DNA of 64,000 nt from Martelella sp. AD-3 (GTDB lineage: Bacteria > Pseudomonadota > Alphaproteobacteria > Rhizobiales > Rhizobiaceae). Under the pieces are notes generated by a model that did no database searches, was not told the origin of the DNA, and worked only from the letters and a program-made list of their open reading frames with translations. The position numbers were made by a program, and so were the translations under genes. Location: NCBI RefSeq assembly GCF_001578105.1, contig NZ_CP014275.1:3476501-3540500 (forward strand). The letters run 5' to 3'. Shown here one piece after another: positions 8,079-17,535 of the stretch. Each line of letters opens with the position of its first letter. Position 1 is the stretch's first letter.

Positions 8079-8720
8079 TCAGACCGCCGGCTTCGCCTCG
8101 AACACCACCTCGCCCTCATTGACGACGAACTCGACCGACATGCCGGATTCCTCGGCCAGAAGCGCGGTGTAATAGGGCTGGACATTGTGCGAGGTGATCG
8201 GATCCTCCATCACCCCGCCATAGATGCGGGCGAAGTCGGTCGGCATCTGCACATAGGGCCCGCGAGCGCGGATGATGAAGGCGAAGATGTCGCCGGCCGA
8301 ATCAAGCCCGACATCGATTGTACCGCCACGCGGAATGGTCGACTGGGCGACGAGAAACAGGTTGAGGAGCAGCTTCACCCGGTCCTTCGGCGCATTGAGG
8401 CGCGGTCCGGTCCAGTTGAGCGTCACCCGCTTTCCGAGCCCGATCAGTTCGCGCGCCGCCGCCTCGGCCTCGCCGGTATCGAGCGGGGATTGCAGCGTGC
8501 CCGATGCGCCGAAGGCGATCCGGGCGAACTTCAGGTGCACGGTAGCGCTCAGCGTGCTCTGGCGGATAAGGTGCAGCGCCTCCTCGTCCATACCGCCCTC
8601 GTCCAGAAGTTCCAGCCCGTTTCCGGCGGCCCCGATGGGATTGACCACATCATGGCAGATACGGCTTGCCAGGAGCGCGGCGAGGTCGGCGCCGCTCAGC
8701 TTCAGATTTGGATTTTTCAT
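8079..8720 (-). CDS. chpT: ChpT histidine phosphotransferase of the CtrA phosphorelay
   Basis: A 213-residue protein with a dimerisation/phosphotransfer helix bearing His23 in the motif RICHDVVNPIGAAGNGLELL, followed by a degenerate HATPase-like fold (about 85-205). ChpT carries phosphate from the kinase CckA to CtrA and CpdR and is essential in several alphaproteobacteria. The ATG at 8720 has GGAAGGAAG upstream; an in-frame ATG at 8780 adds an unlikely Pro-rich leader. It is divergent from eipA, with a CtrA-like box between them, 3 kb from ctrA itself, which suggests feedback control of the phosphorelay. Confidence 0.93.
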   Translation of the reverse strand: MKNPNLKLSGADLAALLASRICHDVVNPIGAAGNGLELLDEGGMDEEALHLIRQSTLSATVHLKFARIAFGASGTLQSPLDTGEAEAAARELIGLGKRVTLNWTGPRLNAPKDRVKLLLNLFLVAQSTIPRGGTIDVGLDSAGDIFAFIIRARGPYVQMPTDFARIYGGVMEDPITSHNVQPYYTALLAEESGMSVEFVVNEGEVVFEAKPAV

Positions 8721-8803
8721 CGGTTCAGACTTCCTTCCGATTGGACCGGGCGCCGGGCCATTGACCCTGCAAAGCCGCATTCAGGGAAAATCGCCACATT
8801 TGG

Positions 8804-8818
8804 TAAATCCATTGTTAA
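8804..8818. promoter_or_regulatory. CtrA-like box between chpT and eipA
   Basis: TAAA-N7-TTAA: TAAA at 8804-8807, seven bases, TTAA at 8815-8818. It differs from the full CtrA motif by one base. It lies 84 bp before the chpT start on the minus strand and 108 bp before the eipA start. In Brucella eipA is reported to be directly CtrA-controlled, which supports the assignment. Confidence 0.55.
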
Positions 8819-8925
8819 GAGGTCGTGCTCACAATGGCGGCGGGCTCCACGCTTGCCACATTCACAGAAAAAGGCAATGGCAGAGGGCCCCGGTCATGCC
8901 AGAAAGCAACAGGAATGGAACCGCC

Positions 8926-9546
8926 ATGCTCGCTCGAACGCTTCTGAGGCCCGCCTCGGCCCTCCTTTTCGCCCTGCTCCTGCTGACGGCGTTTGGCACG
9001 CTTGAGACGCATGCCCAGACTCAGCCGCAGCAACCGCCGGCTGCCGTCCAGCCGCAGCAAAACGGCGGCTTTACCGCCGACGAGGTGATCGACGCCGGCA
9101 ACAACTTCTTCGGCTCCGCCAGTTCCGGCCTCGCGACGGCCCTTCAGAATGCCTTTTCCAAATACGGCCTGCCGAACGGCTATATTCTCGGCTCGGAAGG
9201 CTCGGGCGCCTTCATCGCCGGGCTGACCTATGGCGAAGGCCAGCTCAACACCAAGAATGCCGGCATGCACAAGGTTTTCTGGCAAGGCCCCTCGCTCGGC
9301 ATCGACTATGGCGGCGACGGCTCGCGGGTGATGATGCTCGTCTATAACCTGCCCTCGATCCCCGACCTTTACAGGCGCTATGGCGGCGTTTCGGGCTCTG
9401 CCTATGTGATTGCCGGTTTTTCCATGCAGGTTTATACCAACCGCAACATCGTTCTCGTGCCCGTGCGCTCCGGCGTCGGCGCCCGCCTCGGTGTCAATGT
9501 CGGTTATCTGAAACTGACCCAGAAGCCCACCTGGAACCCCTTCTGA
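8926..9546 (+). CDS. eipA: EipA, periplasmic envelope-integrity protein (DUF1134)
   Basis: A 206-residue exported protein. A signal peptide (Leu/Ala-rich core, cleavage near THA-QTQ at about residue 30) is followed by a Pro/Gln-rich linker and the DUF1134 domain (about 50-200), a small beta-barrel with many Gly and Tyr residues. In Brucella abortus EipA supports envelope stress resistance and virulence. The ATG at 8926 follows AGGAA; an in-frame ATG at 8896 is possible but has a poorer ribosome site. The start is divergent from chpT, with a CtrA-like box between. A small gene follows after 13 bp, likely in the same transcript. Confidence 0.9.
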   Translation: MLARTLLRPASALLFALLLLTAFGTLETHAQTQPQQPPAAVQPQQNGGFTADEVIDAGNNFFGSASSGLATALQNAFSKYGLPNGYILGSEGSGAFIAGLTYGEGQLNTKNAGMHKVFWQGPSLGIDYGGDGSRVMMLVYNLPSIPDLYRRYGGVSGSAYVIAGFSMQVYTNRNIVLVPVRSGVGARLGVNVGYLKLTQKPTWNPF

Positions 9547-9559
9547 GCGGAGAAGCGGC

Positions 9560-9832
9560 TTGGCGGTTGAGCCTGAAACACGAAAGCGCGAGATCGAGGC
9601 GCGCTATGCCGCGCTTTGCGCGCGGGTGGAAGCGGCCGCCGGCGCGCCCGGCGAAGACGCGGCGCTCAGGGAGGCCTTCGCCGAACTCGCGGCGATGATG
9701 ATCGCCTACGCGCACGATACCGGCGCGGAAAAGGCGATCCTGGCAGCCCTTTCACGCGACGGGGAGCGCAGCGGCAGCGACCGGCTGAGCCTTGCCGCCC
9801 GGGCCTTGGAAATGATTGAAAAGAACGACTGA
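9560..9832 (+). CDS. Small helical protein of unknown function
   Basis: Ninety residues, Ala- and Glu-rich, predicted almost entirely helical; no signal, membrane segment or known motif is visible. The start is TTG at 9560 with GGAGAAG (9549-9555) well spaced. It lies 13 bp after eipA on the same strand and its stop is 6 bp from the convergent methyltransferase gene, so it is probably co-transcribed with eipA. Whether it works with EipA is unknown. Confidence 0.65.
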   Translation: MAVEPETRKREIEARYAALCARVEAAAGAPGEDAALREAFAELAAMMIAYAHDTGAEKAILAALSRDGERSGSDRLSLAARALEMIEKND

Positions 9833-9838
9833 CGCCGA

Positions 9839-10666
9839 TCAGCCGATGCGGCCGGTCGAAAGCGCGAGCTGATAGAGCGCGATACCGGCGGCCGTCGCGA
9901 CATTGAGGCTGTCGAGCCCCGGCGACTGAGGGATACGCACCGGCCGGAAGGCCTCGAGAATCCTTGCAGGCAACCCCTCCCCCTCCGTGCCCAGCACCAG
10001 CGCCGTGCGGCTTGCAGGCGGCAGTGCATTGAGCGCCGTCCGCCCGGAAGGCGAAAGGGTGACCACCTGAAACCCCGCCCCATCCAGCGCCGTCAGGAGG
10101 TCTTCGGCGCTACCGCCCCGGCTCCACGGCATCTTCAGAACCGAACCGACCGAGACCCTGAGCGCCTTTCGGTAGAGCGGATCGCAGGAGGTCGCATCGA
10201 GCACCACGGCATCGGCGCCGAAGGCGGTGGCGTTGCGGAAGAGCGCGCCGGCATTGTCATGGTTGGAAAGGCCGATGGCGACGGCGACGAGCGCCGTTTC
10301 GCCAAGGTTCGCGATGACCTCTGCGGCCGTCGGCGGTTCCCGCACGCGGCCAAGCGCCAGCACGCCGCGATGCATGTCGAAACCGGCGATCGCATTCATC
10401 ACCCCGGCACTGCAGACATAGACCGGAACATCCTCGGGAAAGGCCGAAAGCACATCGGCGATGCCTGCGAACCGGTTTTCCAGCACCAGAATGCGATCGG
10501 CAACGAAACGCCCCCGCCCATGCGCTTCGGCCAGCACCCGCAGCACCACCGTGCCCTCGGCGATGAACAACCCGCGACGGCCAACCAGATCCTTCTCCCT
10601 TATGGCGCGGAAGGGCGCGATGCGCGGGTCTTCGGCATCCCGGATCGTGATCGGACTTGCCGCCAT
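9839..10666 (-). CDS. SpoU/TrmH-family RNA 2'-O-ribose methyltransferase
   Basis: A 275-residue SPOUT methyltransferase with an N-terminal substrate-binding region (about 1-105) and a C-terminal knotted domain carrying the three SpoU motifs: NHDNAGALFRNA (motif 1, including the catalytic Arg), ALVLGTEGEGL (motif 2) and SLNVATAAGIALY (motif 3). It transfers a methyl group from SAM to a ribose 2'-OH of rRNA or tRNA; the exact target cannot be told from sequence. The start overlaps the stop of the upstream membrane protein gene (10666-10668), suggesting coupled translation. Confidence 0.88.
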   Translation of the reverse strand: MAASPITIRDAEDPRIAPFRAIREKDLVGRRGLFIAEGTVVLRVLAEAHGRGRFVADRILVLENRFAGIADVLSAFPEDVPVYVCSAGVMNAIAGFDMHRGVLALGRVREPPTAAEVIANLGETALVAVAIGLSNHDNAGALFRNATAFGADAVVLDATSCDPLYRKALRVSVGSVLKMPWSRGGSAEDLLTALDGAGFQVVTLSPSGRTALNALPPASRTALVLGTEGEGLPARILEAFRPVRIPQSPGLDSLNVATAAGIALYQLALSTGRIG

Positions 10667-11058
10667 CAGTCGAAGCGGATCTCGACATCGGCGGCCATGC
10701 GGCCGGAATTGAGATCGAAAAGATAGAAGGTCTGCTCGCCGTTTTGCTTCTGGCCATAAATCAGCGCCTGGCCGTTGCCATAGCTGATATCGGCGATCGT
10801 AAAGCCGCGCGGCAGCGTTGCCGTCAGCGCCCGCGGCGCATCCGCCGGAACGACCGCGCCGGACGATGTCGCGGCGGTCTCTTCGCCCGGGGCTTCTGCG
10901 AAGACCTTGTAGAGAACAGCGCCGAAAACGGCCATCAGCGAGACGATCATGATCAGCGCGGAAATGATCTGCAGCCGCAGCATGCGCCGCCGCACCAGTT
11001 CGACGGCCGGATCAAGCGGCTGTTCTTCTTCCTGGTCTTCGTTACGATGTTGCGACAT
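10666..11058 (-). CDS. Small single-span membrane protein of unknown function
   Basis: About 130 residues: an acidic N-terminus, a basic stretch (ELVRRRMLRLQ), one membrane helix (ISALIMIVSLMAVFGAVLY) and a periplasmic C-terminal domain of about 80 residues with beta-propeller-like repeats (YLFDLNSGRM). This is a conserved Rhizobiales hypothetical. The ATG at 11058 is preferred because GGAG is upstream; an ATG at 11088 is also in frame. It is the first gene of a pair with the SpoU methyltransferase and divergent from the pseudouridine synthase. Confidence 0.7.
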   Translation of the reverse strand: MSQHRNEDQEEEQPLDPAVELVRRRMLRLQIISALIMIVSLMAVFGAVLYKVFAEAPGEETAATSSGAVVPADAPRALTATLPRGFTIADISYGNGQALIYGQKQNGEQTFYLFDLNSGRMAADVEIRFD

Positions 11059-11130
11059 TGTCCATTGCTCCGCGGGATTGTTTGGCATAAAAGCGCCAGT
11101 CTCGCACCTGTGCTTTCAAAAAACACCCAG

Positions 11131-12153
11131 ATGACAGACGACCCCTTTAAACAAACCGAGGCCAATAGAAAAGTGCTTCTCGTTCCCGATGGCACGAAAG
11201 AACGCCTCGACGCCTTCGTGGCGCGGCAGATGGGCGACGGCGTGTCGCGCACGCGCGTCAAGGCGCTGATCGGCAAGGGGGCCGTCACGATCGACGGGAC
11301 GCCGGCGACCGAACCGAGCCGCAAGGTGACGCCCGGCACGACAATCACCGTCATCGTGCCGGAGGCGGAAGAGGCCGAGCCGGAAGGCGAGGACATTCCG
11401 CTCGATATCCTCTTCGAGGACGATGACATCATCGTCATCAACAAGCAGGCCGGCCTCGTCGTCCACCCCGGCGCCGGCAACTGGACCGGAACGCTGGTCA
11501 ACGCGCTGATCTTTCATTGCGGCGAAACGCTCTCCGGCATCGGCGGCGTCAGACGGCCGGGCATCGTCCACCGGCTCGACAAGGATACGACCGGCGTGAT
11601 GATCGTGGCGAAGAACGATGCCGCCCACCAGGCGCTCGCCGCGCAATTTGCCGACCACGGCCGCACCGGTCCGCTCCAGCGCGCCTACAAGGCGCTGATC
11701 TGGGGGCGACCCCGCAACCTGCACGGCACGATCGACGCGCCGCTCGGGCGCGCCTCCGACCGCATTCGCCGCGCCGTCAAGTCGAGGGACAGCGCCGATG
11801 CCGATTTCGCCATTACCCACTACAATGTCGAACAGCGCTTCGGCGAAAAGCCCGACGGGACGGCGCTCGCCAGCCTCGTCGAATGCCGGCTGGAGACCGG
11901 GCGCACCCACCAGATCCGTGTCCACATGGCCCATATCGGCCACCCGCTGATCGGCGACAATCTTTATGGCTCCGGCTTCAAGACCAAGGCCAACCTTCTC
12001 GACGAACCGGCGCGGACGCACGTGCGCAACTTTCCACGCCAGGCGCTCCATGCCGCCCTGCTGATCATCGAGCACCCGAGAACCGGCGCGGAAATGCGGT
12101 TCGAGGCCCCCCTTCCCGCCGACATGACGGCGCTTTGCGACGCATTCGGCTGA
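11131..12153 (+). CDS. RluA/RluD-family pseudouridine synthase
   Basis: A 340-residue enzyme with an N-terminal S4 RNA-binding domain (about 20-85, SRTRVKALIGKGAVTIDG) and a catalytic RluA domain carrying the motif HRLDKDTTG at 147-155 (catalytic Asp150). Later motifs ETGRTHQIRVH and GHPLIGDNLYG are also standard. It converts specific uridines in 23S rRNA to pseudouridine. Length and S4 domain fit the RluC/RluD branch, but the two cannot be separated here. The start is ATG 11131, 72 bp from the divergent membrane-protein gene. Confidence 0.9.
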   Translation: MTDDPFKQTEANRKVLLVPDGTKERLDAFVARQMGDGVSRTRVKALIGKGAVTIDGTPATEPSRKVTPGTTITVIVPEAEEAEPEGEDIPLDILFEDDDIIVINKQAGLVVHPGAGNWTGTLVNALIFHCGETLSGIGGVRRPGIVHRLDKDTTGVMIVAKNDAAHQALAAQFADHGRTGPLQRAYKALIWGRPRNLHGTIDAPLGRASDRIRRAVKSRDSADADFAITHYNVEQRFGEKPDGTALASLVECRLETGRTHQIRVHMAHIGHPLIGDNLYGSGFKTKANLLDEPARTHVRNFPRQALHAALLIIEHPRTGAEMRFEAPLPADMTALCDAFG

Positions 12154-12334
12154 ACGTGGCCGGAAACATTCCAGTGAATGGAGTGTTTACCATCCGAATA
12201 CCTTGAAACACGGGATTGCCATAATTAAATCCCGGTTTCCCTTCATGACATCATTGTCCGGTTTGCGGGGTGAGAGTCCCGCCGGAACAGCATGTCTCTC
12301 CAGGGAAGGGTCAGTTACCTAAGGGGGTAGAGCA
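12154..12334 (+). promoter_or_regulatory. rpoH promoter and leader
   Basis: A TTGAAA element at about 12203-12208 followed after 17 bp by TAAATC is a possible vegetative promoter. The leader beyond it can form a hairpin with GCGGG (12265-12269) pairing to CCCGC (12278-12282) and flanking TCCG/CGGA. The strong ribosome site AAGGGGGT (12321-12328) precedes the GTG start. It does not show the recognisable features of a ROSE thermometer. Confidence 0.35.
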
Positions 12335-13252
12335 GTGGCCAATACATTACCCAGCATTCGCGCCGGAGAAAACGGTCTCAACCGGTATCTTGAGGAAATC
12401 CGCAAGTTTCCGATGCTGGAGCCGCAGGAAGAATACATGCTCGCCAAGCGCTATCAGGAGCATGACGACCGCAATGCCGCCCACAAGCTGGTGACGAGCC
12501 ATCTTCGACTCGTCGCCAAGATCGCCATGGGCTATCGCGGCTATGGCCTGCCGATCGGCGAAGTTGTCTCGGAAGGCAATGTCGGGCTGATGCAGGCGGT
12601 GAAGAAATTCGATCCGGAGCGCGGATTCCGGCTTGCCACCTATGCCATGTGGTGGATCAAGGCCTCGATCCAGGAATATATCCTGCGTTCGTGGTCGCTC
12701 GTCAAAATGGGCACGACCGCCAACCAGAAACGCCTGTTCTTCAACCTGCGCCGGCTGAAGGGCAAGATCCAGGCGATCGAGGACGGCGATCTCAATCCCG
12801 ACCAGGTGAGCGAAATCGCCACCAAGCTGAATGTCAGCGAGGAAGAGGTCGTGTCGATGAACCGCCGGCTTTCCGGCGATGCCTCGCTCAACGCGCCGAT
12901 CCGCGCGACGGAAGGCGAGAGCGGACAGTGGCAGGACTGGCTTGTCGACGAAAATGACAGCCAGGAAGACATCCTGATGAACCAGGATGAGCTGGAGAAC
13001 CGTCGCGACATGCTCGCTTCGGCAATGAACGTGCTGAACGACCGTGAAAAGCGGATTTTCGTCGCGCGCCGGCTTTCCGAAGACCCGGAAACGCTGGAAT
13101 CGCTTTCCGGCGAGTTCAACATCTCGCGCGAGCGCGTGCGCCAGATCGAGGTCCGCGCCTTCGAAAAGGTGCAGGACGCCGTGCAGAAACAGGTTGCCGC
13201 CAGCGCCCGCGCGGTGCGGGCCGTGCGTGATGGTAATGACGCTTCGGAATAA
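12335..13252 (+). CDS. rpoH: RNA polymerase sigma factor RpoH (sigma-32)
   Basis: A 305-residue sigma-70-family factor of the heat-shock type. Region 2 (about 50-120) holds YAMWWIKASIQEYILRSW, and the diagnostic RpoH box QKRLFFNLR is at 131-139. Region 4 (about 235-290) has the HTH SGEFNISRERVRQIEVRAF. It directs transcription of chaperone and protease genes during heat stress. The start is GTG 12335 with AAGGGGGT upstream; the conserved N-terminus supports it. Many Rhizobiales have two rpoH copies; whether this is the main one cannot be told. Confidence 0.95.
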   Translation: MANTLPSIRAGENGLNRYLEEIRKFPMLEPQEEYMLAKRYQEHDDRNAAHKLVTSHLRLVAKIAMGYRGYGLPIGEVVSEGNVGLMQAVKKFDPERGFRLATYAMWWIKASIQEYILRSWSLVKMGTTANQKRLFFNLRRLKGKIQAIEDGDLNPDQVSEIATKLNVSEEEVVSMNRRLSGDASLNAPIRATEGESGQWQDWLVDENDSQEDILMNQDELENRRDMLASAMNVLNDREKRIFVARRLSEDPETLESLSGEFNISRERVRQIEVRAFEKVQDAVQKQVAASARAVRAVRDGNDASE

Positions 13253-13308
13253 TGGCACTTTGCCGTTGGGCGCGGGCGCCGGGCCGCGCAAAAACGCCTG
13301 AACATTAA

Positions 13309-13338
13309 AACGCCCTGCGTCGCGAAGCGCGGGGCGTT
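13309..13338 (-). terminator. Inverted repeat between rpoH and nitroreductase genes
   Basis: AACGCCC (13309-13315) pairs with GGGCGTT (13332-13338) across a GC-rich inner stem. On the minus strand a short T-rich tail (TTTTAATGTT) follows, so it can terminate the leftward nitroreductase transcript; on the plus strand there is no T-run, and action on rpoH would be weaker. Confidence 0.45.
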
Positions 13339-13375
13339 CTGCGTGCCGAGGCGACGATGACGGACCTGGACCGTT

Positions 13376-13972
13376 TCAAGAGCCTTCGGGGGCAGAAAAC
13401 CCGAGACAGAGCAGCGCGAGAGGCTGAAGCGGCGCCGGCAGCGAGAGAACGCCTGCCGTGGCCTCATCATCAAAGCCCCCGACGAGAACGCTTCCCAGAC
13501 CTTCTCCCACCGCCTGAAGCTGGATATTCTGCGCCGCCGCGCCCGCCTCCAGATAGACATACCGCGCGCCACGCGCGCCACAGGGCGGCTGGTCGGCAAA
13601 CGCCCTCGCCGGGCTCACCATGTCGGCGCAGATGGCGATAATGCACGGCGCCTCCGCGATCCATTCAGGGTTGCCGATCGCCGCATCGCAAAGAGCCGGA
13701 CGCAGGTCGGCGCCATCGACCGTTTTCAGGCCTGCCCCCTCCGGAGCAAGGGCGTAAAGGCCGCGCTCGAGACCGGCAACCCTGGCTGCCAGAACAAACA
13801 GGCGCAGCGGGTAGAGCGCATGCGCGGAGGGAGTTGTTCTCTTGCCGTCTTCACCGGATTTGCCCTGGGCCGCCCACAGGATTTTTTCGAGCGACGGCAA
13901 AGGTATCGCGCGTTCTGCGAACGTGCGAACCGAGCGCCTTTCGGCGAGGGCCTGAGCAAGCGTGATGTCCAT
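13376..13972 (-). CDS. Nitroreductase-family (SagB-type) flavoprotein
   Basis: A 198-residue protein with the FMN-binding nitroreductase fold: N-terminal RRSVRTF (phosphate-binding Arg cluster), the middle segment typical of SagB/ThcOx-like members with PSAHALYPLRLFVL, and a C-terminal AAAQNIQLQAVGEGLGSV. Such enzymes use NAD(P)H to reduce quinones or nitro-aromatics, or oxidise peptide heterocycles in the SagB branch. No peptide-modification genes are adjacent, so a general oxidoreductase role is more likely. It is convergent with rpoH. Confidence 0.8.
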   Translation of the reverse strand: MDITLAQALAERRSVRTFAERAIPLPSLEKILWAAQGKSGEDGKRTTPSAHALYPLRLFVLAARVAGLERGLYALAPEGAGLKTVDGADLRPALCDAAIGNPEWIAEAPCIIAICADMVSPARAFADQPPCGARGARYVYLEAGAAAQNIQLQAVGEGLGSVLVGGFDDEATAGVLSLPAPLQPLALLCLGFSAPEGS

Positions 13973-14029
13973 CTGTCCGGCTCCCTTTTCTGGGGACGCG
14001 ATCGGCCTTCAAGCTACAGGGAAATCGCG

Positions 14030-15967
14030 TCAGTTGCCGCCGTTGATATCCCCGAGCGCCTGCCATTCCTGGATGGCGCGATCGAAGATCGCCATGCCGG
14101 TCGTGCCCTTTTCAAGCGTCAGCAGCGCCCGGCGGCCATTGCGGTAGGTGACCGGAATGTCGATCCAGTTGCGGTCGCCCAGAAGCGCGAGGTTCTGCGA
14201 CCGCGCCTGATCGAAATCGTTGAGCGCCAGCATATAGAGATCATCGGTAATCTTGGCGGAAACCGCGATCAGCGGATCGCCGCGCGCGGCTTCCGTGCCC
14301 TTCATCGAGATGCGCTGTACATTGTCGATCCCGCCGCCCTCGAAATTCTCGTCAAGCGTGAAGGCGATATCGATAAGGTGGCTTGCGGGCAGCGAGGGAT
14401 CGTCATTGCGGCGGAAGGTCAATACGCCGGTGAGCCCGGCTTCGGGCACGCTCATGATGCCCTCGACCACCGGTTCGGAAACGGCCGTGCCGGTGTTTTC
14501 CTGCTTGAGTTCCCACTCGACGGTGCCCTGGTAGGCCGAGGGCACCGACTGGCCGAGCTGCTCCTCGTAGAGATACATTTTCTGGGCGGCCCCCACCGGC
14601 GGCGCGGGCTCGACGGTCTGCGTCGCCGATGCCGTCTCGGCAGGCGTCGAGGACGATGTCTGGTTGGCGACCGAACGGGCGGGACCGGAGGCAGCGCTTT
14701 CTGCCGGCAGGCCCTCGTCGACCTCGGTGCCGTCGGGCAGAAGCCGTTGGGTGAAAGGCTTGAGGTTTTCAGCCGTTTCCGTCTCTTCCGGCTCCGGCGA
14801 TGGCGCATCCGGCGTTTCGGCGGGCGCGGTCTCGGCGGTCTGCTGCTGGTCGGCCGGCGAAATCGCGGCGACGATGCGCGCGCGGTTGTCCCAGACGAGG
14901 TAACCGCCGACGACCAGGATCAGCGCGACGATAACCGCTCCTGCTATCAGCACGATCTTGCGCCTTCCGCCCGTTTCGGCCTCGTCGTCTCCGCGGTGTT
15001 CGGCCGGACCGCCGGCCATTTCATCGAAATCATCGAAGCCGGTACCCGGCTCCTCCGGTTCAAGCCCGAGCAGGCTGTCGACATGCGCCCAGTCCTTTTC
15101 CGGCACCGACCGGCGCGGCGGCGGCGGAGCGGGCTCGAACGCACCGGCCTTCGCCGTCGTCGCCTCGAATTCCCAGTCATCGACCGGCGCGCGCCGCGGG
15201 TCATCCTCCCACGCCTCGGGCCCCTCGTCGGGCTCGACGATGACGGTTCCGGCATCGGTCTCCACCGGCTCGTCGGTCACATCATAGCTATAGGCCTCTT
15301 CGTCCTCTTCCTCGTCCTCATAGTCGACCCGGTCGGGCGTATGAACGCGTTCGAAGGTCGCACCGTGCAGCAGGCCTTGCGGGCCGGGGGGCGGCGCGTC
15401 ATCGACATCGTCCGCGCGCGCTCCGTCTGCAGCGTCGTCAAGAACATGTTCGGCAGGCGCGTCGGCCCGAACAGACACATCCGCATGATCATCCTCGTCC
15501 GCAGCCTGCCGCGCCTCTTCCGCATCATGGCGCCGGTCCCGATACTGCTCGTCTTCGCGGTAGGCTGCGTCGAAGACCTCACGCTCATCGGCGGGCTCAA
15601 AGGCCTCTTCCTCGCGATACCCCTCTTCGGGCGCGTAAGCGGGCTGCTCCTCGGGTTCGGACGCAAGCTCGTCCGCCGGTATATCCTCCGGCGGCGCCCC
15701 ATGACGTTCCTCGGCAACAGGTTCATCGCCGGTCGCATCATCACCCGGCGGCAGGGCTTCGGCGAACTCGTTCTCGACCTCGGCGATCGCGGCATCGATC
15801 TTGTCGATCTGCCTTTTGATCAGGGCTTCCGGCGGCGGCGGAGACATGTTCTCCATCTGCCGGACAACGGCGGAACGCGCCTTCTCGTAGACACGCGCGC
15901 GCAACTCCGGAGACTGTTCCGGAAGGCCCTCGACGGCACGTCGAATGACTGCTGTGAAATCCGCCAT
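14030..15967 (-). CDS. Large acidic single-span membrane protein of unknown function
   Basis: A 645-residue protein. A short conserved N-terminal helical region (about 1-70) is followed by a very acidic, low-complexity linker rich in Glu, Asp, Pro and Ala (about 75-335). Then come a basic stop-transfer patch (GGRRK), one membrane helix (about 343-363), a second Thr/Pro/Ala-rich stretch (about 375-470) and a compact C-terminal domain (about 475-640). The topology suggests a cytoplasmic acidic arm and a periplasmic globular domain. I do not recognise an enzymatic motif. It lies 51 bp downstream of purA on the same strand and may share its transcript. Confidence 0.7.
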   Translation of the reverse strand: MADFTAVIRRAVEGLPEQSPELRARVYEKARSAVVRQMENMSPPPPEALIKRQIDKIDAAIAEVENEFAEALPPGDDATGDEPVAEERHGAPPEDIPADELASEPEEQPAYAPEEGYREEEAFEPADEREVFDAAYREDEQYRDRRHDAEEARQAADEDDHADVSVRADAPAEHVLDDAADGARADDVDDAPPPGPQGLLHGATFERVHTPDRVDYEDEEEDEEAYSYDVTDEPVETDAGTVIVEPDEGPEAWEDDPRRAPVDDWEFEATTAKAGAFEPAPPPPRRSVPEKDWAHVDSLLGLEPEEPGTGFDDFDEMAGGPAEHRGDDEAETGGRRKIVLIAGAVIVALILVVGGYLVWDNRARIVAAISPADQQQTAETAPAETPDAPSPEPEETETAENLKPFTQRLLPDGTEVDEGLPAESAASGPARSVANQTSSSTPAETASATQTVEPAPPVGAAQKMYLYEEQLGQSVPSAYQGTVEWELKQENTGTAVSEPVVEGIMSVPEAGLTGVLTFRRNDDPSLPASHLIDIAFTLDENFEGGGIDNVQRISMKGTEAARGDPLIAVSAKITDDLYMLALNDFDQARSQNLALLGDRNWIDIPVTYRNGRRALLTLEKGTTGMAIFDRAIQEWQALGDINGGN

Positions 15968-16018
15968 TGATTACCCCTATTGTGCGGGTTATTCCCGCGA
16001 CAATACTATGATTTTTGC

Positions 16019-17317
<1,299 letters not shown>

Positions 17318-17535
17318 TTTACCTACCTAGAAACCATGCCTTGCCTGCGGCTGAACCGCAGCATCTATAACCATCCACGACCTATATTGCGATCCCCCCG
17401 GCCCGCAAGCCCGCAAAATTTTCACGTGACAGCAACGGCGACGACGCTTTAAGGCGGGAACGCCTCAAAAAACACCATCCCATTTTCCTTCGCGAAACAT
17501 GAACCAGGGATGAGCCAATAACAGGGACTGTGGCC

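Noticed and set aside
13820..15970. A 716-codon open frame on the plus strand, antisense to the acidic membrane protein gene
   Set aside because: It mirrors the codon bias of the opposite strand: Arg/Gly-rich, without domains, and lacking a ribosome site. The minus-strand gene has a conserved start, membrane helix and good leader.
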